NCBI RefSeq assembly: GCF_002020135.1
Contig: NZ_MPZS01000001.1
Location: 744,001 to 808,000 of the forward strand
Origin: Thioclava marina
Lineage (GTDB): Bacteria; Pseudomonadota; Alphaproteobacteria; Rhodobacterales; Rhodobacteraceae
Direction: 5' to 3'
Length of the DNA: 64,000 nt
Under the pieces are notes generated by a model. The model was not told where the DNA came from. It ran no database searches and saw only the letters and a program-made list of their open reading frames with translations. The translations under genes and the position numbers were made by a program. Shown here in pieces: positions 25,780 to 34,132 of the stretch; within the stretch, counting starts at the first letter, position 1, and the number at the start of each line of letters is the position of its first letter.

Positions 25780-26793
25780 ATGAGCTTTCAGGAACAAATC
25801 CACGACGTCGCGCAGCTTGCCTGCGTTGAACTTTTCACCCCCAAATTCGAGGAGAGCTTCTGGTTCTTCCACGACGTGCTGGGCATGACCCCAACCGAGG
25901 ATGACGGCAAGTCCTGCTATCTGCGCGGCTACGAGGATCGCTACCACCATTCGCTGAAACTGACCCGTTCGGACAAGGCCGGGATCGGCATGGTGGGCTG
26001 GCGTGCGTCCTCGCCGCAGGCACTCGAGCGCCGCGTGGCGGCCATCGAGGCGTCGGGCAGCCCCGGCAAATGGGTCGAGGGCCACAAGGGCTATGGCAAG
26101 GCTTACGAGTTCACCACGCCTGACGGCCACAAGCAGCACCTGTTCTGGGAGGTCGAGTATTACGAAGCCCCGGCGGAGATGAAATCGAAGCTGCTCTCGC
26201 GCGCCCAGAAGCGCCCCCTACGCGGCGTGCCGGTGCGCCGCCTTGACCACGTCAACCTGCTCTGCTCGGACGTGACCAAGAACGGCAAATTCCTTCAGGA
26301 CAATCTCGGCTTCCTGAAGCGTGAAAACGTGGTCTTCGGTGGTCAGGACGAACTCGCTGCCTGGTTCTCAGTCAGCCCGCTCGTTCATGAAGTGGCCTTC
26401 ACCAAGGATCAGGCCGGTCCGGGCAACCGCCTGCACCATGTGGCCTTCTGGTACGGCAATCAGGGGCAGATGCTCGATCTCGCCGACATCTTGCAGGAAT
26501 ACGATGTCACCATCGAGGCTGGCCCGGCCAAGCACGGCGTGTCGCAGGCTTACTTCATGTATGTCTACGAGCCCGGCGGCAACCGCATCGAGCTCTTCGG
26601 TGACACCGGCTACCTGATCTTCGACCCGGACTGGAAGACCCTGACCTGGGACGAGAGCAACTTCTTCAACGGTGGCGGCGTCTGGTTCGGCGGCGAGCTT
26701 CCGCAGGACTTCTTCGTCTACGGCACTCCGATCGTCGAGGCCGCCATGGCCGAGGCCGAGGAGACGGGAGCAGTCACCGAACCCGCCGAGTAA
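25780..26793 (+). CDS. Catechol 2,3-dioxygenase (extradiol, VOC type I)
   Basis: Fe(II) extradiol dioxygenase that opens catechol to 2-hydroxymuconic semialdehyde. It has 337 residues in two VOC domains. Metal ligands: His157 (RRLDHVNL), His219 or His220 (NRLHHVAFW) and Glu271 (GNRIELFG). Catalytic-pocket motifs [16 protein letters not shown] match the catechol type rather than biphenyl-diol enzymes. The start follows GGGAGGA. It is cotranscribed with dmpI and ends in a strong terminator. No chloroplast-type ferredoxin gene (xylT/dmpQ), which often reactivates this enzyme, is present. Confidence 0.93.
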   Translation: MSFQEQIHDVAQLACVELFTPKFEESFWFFHDVLGMTPTEDDGKSCYLRGYEDRYHHSLKLTRSDKAGIGMVGWRASSPQALERRVAAIEASGSPGKWVEGHKGYGKAYEFTTPDGHKQHLFWEVEYYEAPAEMKSKLLSRAQKRPLRGVPVRRLDHVNLLCSDVTKNGKFLQDNLGFLKRENVVFGGQDELAAWFSVSPLVHEVAFTKDQAGPGNRLHHVAFWYGNQGQMLDLADILQEYDVTIEAGPAKHGVSQAYFMYVYEPGGNRIELFGDTGYLIFDPDWKTLTWDESNFFNGGGVWFGGELPQDFFVYGTPIVEAAMAEAEETGAVTEPAE

Positions 26794-26816
26794 TTCCCCT
26801 CAGTCCCCCGGAAACT

Positions 26817-26844
26817 GGCCACCTCTTCGTGAGGTGGCCTTTTT
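26817..26844 (+). terminator. Rho-independent terminator after catechol 2,3-dioxygenase
   Basis: A 9-bp perfect stem (GGCCACCTC / GAGGTGGCC), a TTCGT loop, then five T, 23 bp after the stop codon. Confidence 0.92.
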
Positions 26845-26902
26845 CGTTTGCCTGCGGCTGCCCACGGGGCTGATTGCCCCTGCGCCGGGAGAAACGCGCT
26901 GT

Positions 26903-26949
26903 CGTCATCTGAGGTATCATGCCGGTAAGCCCTGATACCCTCAGGGTAT
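26903..26949. promoter_or_regulatory. Paired LysR-type sites upstream of pcaD
   Basis: ATACCCTCAGGGTAT (26935-26949) is a perfect 15-bp palindrome and a perfect ATAC-N7-GTAT. A weaker CGTC-N7-GTAT (26903-26917) has its centre 32 bp upstream. The intervening DNA also forms GGTATCA (26913-26919) / TGATACC (26933-26939). The cluster ends 53 bp before the pcaD start. Confidence 0.65.
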
Positions 26950-27002
26950 GTTCCCTTTCTCACGGTTTGCGCGCTACAACTGCCGCAAAGAGGGAGGCAT
27001 TC

Positions 27003-27785
27003 ATGCAGTCAGTAAGCCATTGCGGTGTAACGCTCCACATTCGCGATGAGGGTCCGCGCGACGGGCGCGTCGTGATGTTCGGCAATTCTCTGGGCAGCGA
27101 TCTGCGGCTCTGGGAAGGGCTGATCCCCCTACTCCCCGAGGGGCTGCGGCTGGTTCGTTTCGACAAGCGCGGGCATGGGCTCTCGGATTGCCCTCCGGGG
27201 CCGTATTCGATCGAAGACCTTTCGGGCGATGCGGCCGCGATCTGCGACGCGCTGGAGCTGCGCGACGTGACCTTCGTGGGTCTCTCGATCGGCGGGCTGA
27301 TCGGACAGAGCCTCGCCGCACGCCGCCCCGATCTTCTGCGCGCACTGGTGCTGATGGATACGGGCGCCAGGATCGGCGCACCCGATATGTGGCAACAGCG
27401 GATCGACGCGGTACGGCGCGACGGCATCGCGAGCATCTCCGATGCAATCCTCGCGCGCTGGTTCGCGCCCGGGTTTGAGAAAGCCACCCCCACCACATTC
27501 GCGCTGTGCCGCAACATGCTCGAACGCGGGCCGGATGAAGGTTACGCGGGCTGTTGCGCGGCAATTGCCGGGGCCGACCTGACCGAGAGCACGGCCAAAC
27601 TCACGCTACCCGTCATGGCGATGGCAGGGGCGCAAGATGCCTCGACCCCGCCCGATCTGGTGCGCGCCACGGCGGCCCTGTGCGGGGCGGAGTTTCACGC
27701 GATCGCGGATGCGGGCCACCTGCCCTGCGTCGAAAAACCCGAGGTTGTCGCGGCGCTGCTGAAAGACTTTCTGGGCAGAACCTGA
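27003..27785 (+). CDS. pcaD: 3-Oxoadipate enol-lactonase
   Basis: Hydrolyses 3-oxoadipate enol-lactone to 3-oxoadipate. It has 260 residues of the alpha/beta-hydrolase fold. The nucleophile Ser95 lies in FVGLSIGGLIGQ, the acid in MAGAQDASTPPD and the His in DAGHLPCVEKP. RFDKRGHGLS and the PYSIEDLSGD block match PcaD rather than HMS hydrolases. The start MQSVSHCGV follows GGGAGG. It has its own promoter region with a perfect LysR-type palindrome, and it ends tail-to-tail with pcaF over a terminator. Confidence 0.9.
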   Translation: MQSVSHCGVTLHIRDEGPRDGRVVMFGNSLGSDLRLWEGLIPLLPEGLRLVRFDKRGHGLSDCPPGPYSIEDLSGDAAAICDALELRDVTFVGLSIGGLIGQSLAARRPDLLRALVLMDTGARIGAPDMWQQRIDAVRRDGIASISDAILARWFAPGFEKATPTTFALCRNMLERGPDEGYAGCCAAIAGADLTESTAKLTLPVMAMAGAQDASTPPDLVRATAALCGAEFHAIADAGHLPCVEKPEVVAALLKDFLGRT

Positions 27786-27811
27786 GCGGGCAGGCACCCG
27801 CTCAGGGTTTT
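27782..27811 (+). terminator. Terminator overlapping the pcaD stop codon
   Basis: CTGAGCGGG (27782-27790), loop CAGGCA, CCCGCTCAG (27797-27805), then GGTTTTG. The perfect 9-bp stem includes the TGA stop. Confidence 0.7.
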
Positions 27812-27850
27812 GTGCCGGGGGGCGTCACCGCGCTTTGGCGGCGGCCCCGC

Positions 27851-29056
27851 TCACACCGCTTCGAGTGCGATGGCGATGCCCTGCCCGACGCCGATGCACA
27901 TCGTGGCGAGCGCCCGGCTCCCCTTGCGTCGCACCAGCTCCAGCGCCGCCGTGCCGGTGATGCGCGCCCCCGACATGCCCAAGGGATGCCCCAGGGCGAT
28001 CGCGCCGCCGTTCGGATTGACGCGCGGATCATCATCGGCGATGCCGAGATCGCGCAGTGTCGCCAGTCCCTGGCTTGCGAAGGCCTCGTTCAGCTCGATC
28101 ACGTCGAAGGCGTCTTGCGTAAGCCCCAACCGCGCCATCAGCTTTTTAGACGCAGGTGCAGGGCCGAACCCCATGATCCGCGGCGCCACGCCAGCCGCCG
28201 CCCCGCCCGAGATCTTCACCAGCGGGGTCAGCCCATGCGCCTTCACCGCCGCCTCCGAGGCTATGATCAGCGCCGCTGCGCCATCATTCACGCCCGACGC
28301 ATTGCCCGCCGTGACCGTACCGTCAGGCCGCACGATGGGCCGCAGCTTCGCCAGCGCCTCGAGCGTGGTGCCACCGCGCGGATGCTCGTCAGTATCCACG
28401 ACCACCGGATCGCCCTTGCGCTGCGCGATCGTCACCGGCGTGATCTCCGAAGCCAGACGGCCTTCGCTCATTGCCGCCGCAGCACGGTCCTGCGAGCGCA
28501 GCGCGAAAGCGTCCTGATCTTCGCGGCTGACGCCGAAATCATCGGCCACGTTCTCCGCCGTCTCGGGCATCGAGTCGACGCCATGCATCTCCTTCATCAG
28601 CTTGTTCACGAAACGCCAGCCGATCGTCGTGTCATAGACCGCATTGGAGCGACTGTAGGCGGCCTCGGCCTTCGGCATCACGAAGGGCGCGCGGCTCATG
28701 CTCTCGACGCCGCCCGCGATCACCAGATCGGCCTCGCCCGCCTTGACCGCGCGCGCCGCCGTCAGGATCGCATCCATCCCCGAGCCACAAAGCCGGTTGA
28801 TCGTGGTTCCCGGCACCGCCACGGGAAGCCCCGCGAGCAGCGCCGACATGCGCGCCACGTTGCGGTTGTCTTCCCCCGCCTGGTTCGCACAGCCGAAGAT
28901 AACGTCATCGACCGCCTCCCAATCGACACCCGAATTGCGCGCCATCAGCGCGCGCAGCGGGATCGCCCCGAGATCATCGGCACGCACCGAGGCCAGCGCG
29001 CCGCCGAAACGGCCGATCGGGGTTCGAATGTAGTCGCAGATATAAGCGTCACGCAT
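27851..29056 (-). CDS. pcaF: 3-Oxoadipyl-CoA thiolase
   Basis: Cleaves 3-oxoadipyl-CoA with CoA into succinyl-CoA and acetyl-CoA, the last step of the beta-ketoadipate pathway. It has 401 residues of the thiolase fold. Catalytic Cys90 lies in INRLCGSGMDAI; His lies in NGGAIALGHPLG; the second Cys lies in MCIGVGQG. The N-terminus MRDAYICDYIRTPIGRFGG is characteristic of PcaF/PaaJ. It starts 1 bp after pcaJ in the pcaI-pcaJ-pcaF operon. Confidence 0.94.
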   Translation of the reverse strand: MRDAYICDYIRTPIGRFGGALASVRADDLGAIPLRALMARNSGVDWEAVDDVIFGCANQAGEDNRNVARMSALLAGLPVAVPGTTINRLCGSGMDAILTAARAVKAGEADLVIAGGVESMSRAPFVMPKAEAAYSRSNAVYDTTIGWRFVNKLMKEMHGVDSMPETAENVADDFGVSREDQDAFALRSQDRAAAAMSEGRLASEITPVTIAQRKGDPVVVDTDEHPRGGTTLEALAKLRPIVRPDGTVTAGNASGVNDGAAALIIASEAAVKAHGLTPLVKISGGAAAGVAPRIMGFGPAPASKKLMARLGLTQDAFDVIELNEAFASQGLATLRDLGIADDDPRVNPNGGAIALGHPLGMSGARITGTAALELVRRKGSRALATMCIGVGQGIAIALEAV

Positions 29057-29057
29057 G

Positions 29058-29729
29058 TCAGAGCTCCGGACAGATCAGGTCTTCCACCGGGGCTGTCACG
29101 TGCAGCTTCGCCCCGGTGAGATTTTGCAGGTTTTCCATCGTGATCGCGGGCAGCTTCTCGCGCAGCACGAAGCGCCCGCCTTCGATGTCGATCACGGCAA
29201 GCGAGCTGTAGACCCGCGTCACGCAACCCACGCCGGTCAGCGGCAGCGAGCAGCGCTCGACGAGTTTCGGCTGCCCCTTCTTGGTGACGTGATCGGTGAT
29301 CACCGCGACCCGCTTGGCCCCGTGCACCAGATCCATCGCGCCGCCCACCGCCGGAACGCCCTTGGGCCCCGTCGACCAGTTCGCGAGATCGCCCGTCTCG
29401 GCCACCTCGTAAGCCCCGAGGATCGCGACATCGAGATGCCCCCCGCGGACCATCGCGAAACTGTCTGCATGGTGGAAGAACGCGGTGCCGGGCTTGAGCG
29501 TGATCGCCTTCTTGCCAGCGTTGATCAGATCCCAATCCTCTTCGCCGGGCTCGGGGGCGCCGCCAAATCCCAGAACGCCGTTCTCGGTGTGAAAGATCGC
29601 CTCGCGGCCCGGCGGCTGGAAGCGCGCGACCATCTCGGGAAAGCCGATCCCGAGGTTCACATAGGCGCCGTCCGCGATATCCTGCGCGGCGCGCCAGGCG
29701 ATCTGTGCATTGCTCAGTTTCTCGGTCAT
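29058..29729 (-). CDS. pcaJ: 3-Oxoadipate CoA-transferase, subunit B
   Basis: Beta subunit of the succinyl-CoA:3-oxoadipate CoA transferase. It has 223 residues. The catalytic Glu region reads HTENGVLGFGGAPEPGEE (Glu of the ENG motif), with YVNLGIGFPEMVA near the N-terminus and LPLTGVGCVTRVYS later. The start overlaps the pcaI stop by 4 bp. Confidence 0.93.
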   Translation of the reverse strand: MTEKLSNAQIAWRAAQDIADGAYVNLGIGFPEMVARFQPPGREAIFHTENGVLGFGGAPEPGEEDWDLINAGKKAITLKPGTAFFHHADSFAMVRGGHLDVAILGAYEVAETGDLANWSTGPKGVPAVGGAMDLVHGAKRVAVITDHVTKKGQPKLVERCSLPLTGVGCVTRVYSSLAVIDIEGGRFVLREKLPAITMENLQNLTGAKLHVTAPVEDLICPEL

Positions 29730-30448
29730 GGGTGATGGGCTCCGGCGCGGTTCAGCTCTTCTTCCTGGGCGGGATTGGCGACCTCGATGATCGCATCCAC
29801 GAAGATGCCCGGGGTGACGATATGTTCGGGATCGATGGCGCCTGGCTCGACAGCATGGCTCACCTGAACCACCGTCCTCGCGGCTGCGCTCGCCATCAGC
29901 GGCGAGAAATTGCGCGCCGCCATCCGATAGGTGAGATTGCCCAGGGCATCGCCCAGCTCGGCCTTGATCAGCGCGTGATCGGCCTTTAGCCAGCGCTCCA
30001 TGACGTAGTCGCGCCCCTCGAACTGCTGCACTGGCTTTCCCTCGGCCAGTTCGGTACCGACGGAGGTCGGCGTGAAGAAAGCCGGGATACCCGCGCCACC
30101 CGCGCGGATCCGCTCGGCCAGCGTGCCCTGCGGCACCAACTCCAGCTCGATTTCACCCGCGAGATAGGCCTGGGTGAACACCGTCGGATCGGCCGAGCGC
30201 GGGAAAGAGCAGATCATCTTCTTGACCATGCCCTGTTCGATCATCGCGGCGATGCCGACATGGCCGTTGCCTGCGTTGTTGTTGATCACGGTCAGCCCCT
30301 TGGGCGATCCGGTCTCGATGAAGCGGTCGATCAGGGCGTGGATCAGTTCGATCGGCGCGCCCGAGCCGCCAAAGCCGCCGATCATCACCGTGGCGCCATC
30401 CTGGATGTCGGCCACGGCCTCGATCAGCGAGGAAAGTCTCTTGTCCAT
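29726..30448 (-). CDS. pcaI: 3-Oxoadipate CoA-transferase, subunit A
   Basis: Alpha subunit of the CoA transferase. It has 240 residues. The CoA-binding motif TVMIGGFGGSGAPIELIHAL is near residue 20 and the family block FFTPTSVGTELAEGK is central. The start MDKRLSSLIEAV follows GGAGGACC; the upstream in-frame extension covers the IclR operator. Divergent from an IclR gene, with about 100 bp between start codons. Confidence 0.93.
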   Translation of the reverse strand: MDKRLSSLIEAVADIQDGATVMIGGFGGSGAPIELIHALIDRFIETGSPKGLTVINNNAGNGHVGIAAMIEQGMVKKMICSFPRSADPTVFTQAYLAGEIELELVPQGTLAERIRAGGAGIPAFFTPTSVGTELAEGKPVQQFEGRDYVMERWLKADHALIKAELGDALGNLTYRMAARNFSPLMASAAARTVVQVSHAVEPGAIDPEHIVTPGIFVDAIIEVANPAQEEELNRAGAHHP

Positions 30449-30524
30449 ATGCGGTCCTCCTGCGGCTTTCGATCTAGACCCGCCTGGAAAACGCTTCCAC
30501 GGATTTCGTGCGCATATTGACATT

Positions 30525-30562
30525 TGTTCATATCGCGCAAAAACCTGTTCGCATGTTGAACA
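30525..30562. promoter_or_regulatory. Candidate IclR operator between pcaI and the pcaR-like gene
   Basis: TGTTC at 30525 and 30546 are 21 bp apart (two turns); the second pairs with GAACA (30558-30562) as TGTTC-N7-GAACA. The palindrome spans the IclR start codon at 30553, so binding would block its own gene while lying upstream of pcaIJF. The resemblance to PcaR/PobR-type GTTC-rich sites is from general knowledge of the family. Confidence 0.5.
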
Positions 30563-31314
30563 AACCGACCGATTTCATCGCCTCCTTCGCCAAGGGCCTG
30601 CGCGTCATCGAATGTTTCGGGGCAGAGACACCCCGGCTGTCCATCGCCGAGGTTGCGCAAGCCACGGGCTTCGACCGGGCCACCGCGCGGCGCTGCCTGC
30701 TGACGCTGCATGCCGAGGGCTATGCCGATTACGATGGGAAGTTCTTCACGCTGACGCCGAAGGTCCTGCGGCTTGGCATGGGGGCGCTGGCCTCGCTGCC
30801 GCTGCCGCAGGTGGTGCAGCCCTGGCTCGATCAGCTGACCGACCGGATCGGGCAAAGCTGCTCTGTCTCGATCCTCGACGGGACCGAGATCGTCTATCTC
30901 GCCCGCGCGGCCCAACGCCGGGTAATGTCGATCGGGCTGATGCCGGGATCGCGCCTGCCGGCTCATTGCACCTCGATGGGGCGCGTTCTGCTGGCCGCGC
31001 TCCCCGAAGATGAGGCCCGCGCCCGTATCGCCGCCTCGGACCTCACGCCGCGCACGAGCTTCAGCCTGACCGACCCCGAGGAGATCATGGCACGGATCAC
31101 GCAGGTCCGCCGGGACGGTTTCGCCGTGATCGATCAGGAGGTGGAGATCGGCCTGCGCTCGCTCGCCGTGCCGCTTTACGACACGTATGGCCGGATTATC
31201 GCCGCGCTCAATACCGGCCTCGCGGCAAGTGCCGAGCCTGCCGGGACGTTGGTCGAGACCTACCTGCCCGAACTGCACCGCGTTCAAGCAGGGCTGCGCC
31301 GGGTGCTGCGCTAG
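30553..31314 (+). CDS. IclR-family regulator, PcaR/PobR-like
   Basis: A 253-residue regulator. The winged HTH (about 6-68: PTDFIASFAKGLRVIECFGA, EVAQATGFDRATARRCLLTL) is followed by the IclR effector domain (SCSVSILDGTEIVYLARAA, HCTSMGRVLLAALPEDEA, GLRSLAVPL). It closely resembles PcaR, which activates pca genes with 3-oxoadipate, and it is divergent from pcaIJF. The start at ATG 30553 lacks a clear RBS; a GTG at 30508 is an in-frame alternative with a weak one. Confidence 0.88.
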   Translation: MLNKPTDFIASFAKGLRVIECFGAETPRLSIAEVAQATGFDRATARRCLLTLHAEGYADYDGKFFTLTPKVLRLGMGALASLPLPQVVQPWLDQLTDRIGQSCSVSILDGTEIVYLARAAQRRVMSIGLMPGSRLPAHCTSMGRVLLAALPEDEARARIAASDLTPRTSFSLTDPEEIMARITQVRRDGFAVIDQEVEIGLRSLAVPLYDTYGRIIAALNTGLAASAEPAGTLVETYLPELHRVQAGLRRVLR

Positions 31315-31323
31315 AGGGGCGCG

Positions 31324-32946
31324 TCAGCCCTCCTTGTCCGAGCCCGCGCCGGGCAGTTCGACCCCGTGCTTTTCCATATAGGGGCGGAAATAGTCGCGGA
31401 AGGCCTCGAACCCCTCAGCCAGCATCAGGAATTCCTGCCGGTTCATCACCAGAACCTTGCTGTCCTCGACCGCGCGCACCGTGGTGCGCCGCCGGGTCGC
31501 GCCAAGGATGAGACGCTCGCCAAAGTGATCGCCGGGGCCAAGCCGACGGGTCACGGTCTCGCCGGTCGCGGGATCGGTGCGGTCCATCTCGAGCGCACCC
31601 GAGATCACCGTGTAGAACCCGTCCGAGCGGTCGCCCTCGTTATAGATCCGGTCGCCCGCGCGGAAATAGACGTAACGCATCGGCGGCTTGCGATAGCTGC
31701 GCAGCTGCACGAGGCTGCGCGCACCCAGCATGTCGAGCGTCCAGTTCAGCATCACCCGAACCTTCGTTCCCAGCCCCGGCAACAACGCGAGATAATAGGC
31801 GCGCCAGACGACCCATGCCGGGAAGCCCTTGAGCTTGAAGCCCATCAGGTCGGCCACGCCGCGCCGTGCGCCCAGCGAAGCCAGCGCCCCGCGCGAGCGA
31901 TAGGCGAAGGGCTCGGGCGCGCGCCCGCCCAGAACCGCCTCGATATTGCGCGCTACGCGGTCGGCCTCGCGCACCGCGAATTGCGCGGTCGGCGGGGCGA
32001 AATCATTACGCTCGCTCGCGCCTTCCTTCATCGGGATCAAGGCGCAATCGCCCAGCGCCCAGACATCCTCGCGTCCCTCGACACGCAGGTTGCGCTCGAC
32101 CTTGAGCCGCCCGTGTTGCAGCGGCAGCCCCATACGCAGCACGACCGGCAACGGCGCATTGCCGATGGTCGCGACGATGGTGCGCGTGTCGATCACCTCG
32201 TCCTTGTTGGTCACCAGCTGGCGATGCGTGCAGCTTTTCACCCCGGTTTCGAGCATCAGCTCGATCCCGTGCTTTTGCAGGTGCTTGGCCGCGTAATCGG
32301 CCAGTTCCTGCGGCATCTCGCCAAGAATGCGCGGCGCGAACTCGACAAGTTTCACCCGGACCTCCTCGGGGGAGATCTTGGGATAGAAGGGCAGCGAGCG
32401 GTCGATCAGCTCCTTCATCTCGCCCACGGTCTCGACGCCTGAGAACCCCGCGCCGATCACGGTGAAGGTCAGCGCGCCGCGCTTGGTATCGGGCAGGTTG
32501 GTCACCTGCGCATGTTCGAGCTGCTCGATGACATGGATGTGCAACCGCCGCGCATCTTCGAGCGTCTTCATCTTCAGCGCATGTTCCTCGAGCCCCGGCA
32601 TGCGCGAGAAATCCGTGCCCTGCCCCAGCGCGATCACCAGGTGATCGTAAGGCACCTCGGTCGGGCGGCGCTGGATGCCCTGAAAGACGATCACCGCCTT
32701 GCGGGCGAAATCGACGCTGTCGACCACCGCCTTGCGCACGGTGACGTCCTTGAGGATGAAGCGCAGCGGCGAGACGGCATGGGCGGGCGTGATCGACCCC
32801 GCGCCGACTTCGGGCAGGAGCGGCTGGAATACGAAGTAATTCTCGGCATTGACCAGCTCGACCTCGACTTCCGCGCCAAGCCGGCGTCGCAGCGCCCGCG
32901 CCGTATACATGCCGCCGAACCCGCCGCCCAGAACCACGATCCGCAT
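31324..32946 (-). CDS. Type II NADH dehydrogenase-like flavoprotein fused to a C-terminal cyclic-nucleotide-binding domain
   Basis: A 540-residue fusion. Residues about 1-400 are an NDH-2-type FAD/NAD oxidoreductase: FAD loop VVLGGGFGGMYTA, NAD loop TVIGAGFSGVETVGE, second FAD site VWALGDCALIP, and amphipathic membrane-docking segments (FPAWVVWRAYYLALLPGLG). Residues about 430-530 form a cNMP-binding (CAP-like) fold, with GDRIYNEGDRSDGFYTVISG and the phosphate-binding cassette FGERLILGATRRRTTVRA retaining Glu and Arg. Predicted quinone reduction with NADH, possibly gated by a nucleotide (inference). The start was taken at MRIVVLGGG after GAGGGA; an in-frame ATG at 33114 adds 56 basic residues but overlaps the dipeptidase gene. 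Confidence 0.85.
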   Translation of the reverse strand: MRIVVLGGGFGGMYTARALRRRLGAEVEVELVNAENYFVFQPLLPEVGAGSITPAHAVSPLRFILKDVTVRKAVVDSVDFARKAVIVFQGIQRRPTEVPYDHLVIALGQGTDFSRMPGLEEHALKMKTLEDARRLHIHVIEQLEHAQVTNLPDTKRGALTFTVIGAGFSGVETVGEMKELIDRSLPFYPKISPEEVRVKLVEFAPRILGEMPQELADYAAKHLQKHGIELMLETGVKSCTHRQLVTNKDEVIDTRTIVATIGNAPLPVVLRMGLPLQHGRLKVERNLRVEGREDVWALGDCALIPMKEGASERNDFAPPTAQFAVREADRVARNIEAVLGGRAPEPFAYRSRGALASLGARRGVADLMGFKLKGFPAWVVWRAYYLALLPGLGTKVRVMLNWTLDMLGARSLVQLRSYRKPPMRYVYFRAGDRIYNEGDRSDGFYTVISGALEMDRTDPATGETVTRRLGPGDHFGERLILGATRRRTTVRAVEDSKVLVMNRQEFLMLAEGFEAFRDYFRPYMEKHGVELPGAGSDKEG

Positions 32947-33070
32947 CTGTCCCTCATCGTCGCTGCTTCTGCCTCGCAGCTTATCCAAGGCGCGCCGGAC
33001 CGCTACCGCAAATCGCCGGTCGGGCGCTTTCGACGCAGCCTCCGCCTTGCGACGGGGGGCAAGGGGAGTC

Positions 33071-34132
33071 TCAGCCGCCCCAGGTCCGTTCGAGAGCCGC
33101 GAGCCAGTTGCCATGCGCGAGCTTCTCGATCAGCGCCGCGTCATAGCCATGGCCGCGCATCGCCTCGATCAGGCGCGGCAGCCCCGCCGCATCGCCCAGA
33201 TCGGGCGGGATCGCCGCGCCGTCGAAATCCGAACCGAGCCCGACACGGCCCTCGCCCAGTTTATCGATCAGGTAATCGAGATGGCGCAGCATCGGGTCGA
33301 AGCCTTCGAAGGGCTCTCCCTTGCCGTCCTCGCGCAGAAAGCCGAGCGCATAGTTCAGCCCGACCATGCCATCACTCTCACGGATCATCGCGAGTTGCCG
33401 GTCGGTGAGGTTGCGCGACGAGGGGCACAGCGCATGCACGTTGGAATGGGTGGCGACCAGCGGTGCATCCGACAGCGCCGCGACATCGTCGAAGCCCTTC
33501 TCGTTGAGATGGCTCAGATCGATCATGATCTTCAGCCGGTTGCATTCCGCCACCAGCCGCTTGCCCGCCTCGGTCAACCCGTCGCCGGTATCGGGCGCGG
33601 AGGGATAAGCGAAGGGCACGCCATGGCCAAAAGCCGTCGGGCGCGACCAGACCGGCCCGAGCGAGCGCAGCCCCATCGCGTGCCAGACATGCAGCGCATC
33701 GAGATCAGGCCCGATCGGCTCTGCCCCCTCGAAATGCAGGATCGCGGCGATCTTGCCTTCCGCCATCGCGGCCCGGATCTCGGCGACCGAGCGGCAGATC
33801 TTCAGGTTGCCCTCGCGCTCCATCCACATCAGATGGCCGACCATCTTCATCGCGACCGGCAGCGCATCCTCGAAGGGGATCGCCTCGGGTAGCGGCAGCG
33901 AAAAGGGCGGGTTGCGCATGATTGCGTCGAAATCGGGATCGTCATGGGCGACCGGAGAGGGGATATAGACCGCGAAGAACCCGCCCGCGAAGCCGCCCGC
34001 GCGCATCCGGGGCAGGTCAAGCTGGCCCTGCCCGGTGTCGCTCAGCCAGGTCGTCTCGCGCGCCTCGGGATCGCGCAGCAGGCGCAGCAGAAAATCATTG
34101 TGGCCGTCGAAAACCGGGACCGGGGCGCTCAT
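33071..34132 (-). CDS. Membrane-dipeptidase family peptidase (M19)
   Basis: A 353-residue zinc dipeptidase of the renal-dipeptidase family, which often cleaves dipeptides with a D-residue or beta-lactam-like bonds. First metal motif DGHND (9-13); bridging Glu in LHFEGAEPI; His ligands in IDLSHLNEKG and ATHSNVHAL; later SDFDGA. No signal peptide, so probably cytoplasmic. Its ATG overlaps the stop of the ABC ATPase gene (ATGA), making it the last gene of the dipeptide transporter operon: import followed by hydrolysis. Confidence 0.9.
   Translation of the reverse strand: MSAPVPVFDGHNDFLLRLLRDPEARETTWLSDTGQGQLDLPRMRAGGFAGGFFAVYIPSPVAHDDPDFDAIMRNPPFSLPLPEAIPFEDALPVAMKMVGHLMWMEREGNLKICRSVAEIRAAMAEGKIAAILHFEGAEPIGPDLDALHVWHAMGLRSLGPVWSRPTAFGHGVPFAYPSAPDTGDGLTEAGKRLVAECNRLKIMIDLSHLNEKGFDDVAALSDAPLVATHSNVHALCPSSRNLTDRQLAMIRESDGMVGLNYALGFLREDGKGEPFEGFDPMLRHLDYLIDKLGEGRVGLGSDFDGAAIPPDLGDAAGLPRLIEAMRGHGYDAALIEKLAHGNWLAALERTWGG

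Noticed and set aside
27003-27785. The alpha/beta hydrolase as 2-hydroxymuconic semialdehyde hydrolase (dmpD)
   Set aside because: The FDKRGHGLSD and PYSIEDLSGD blocks and the position before pcaF/J/I match 3-oxoadipate enol-lactonase.
32946-33114. N-terminal extension of 56 residues on the NDH-2 fusion from an ATG at 33114
   Set aside because: It overlaps the upstream dipeptidase gene by 44 bp, lacks a clear RBS and has a low-complexity basic sequence; MRIVVLGGG is the normal flavoprotein start.
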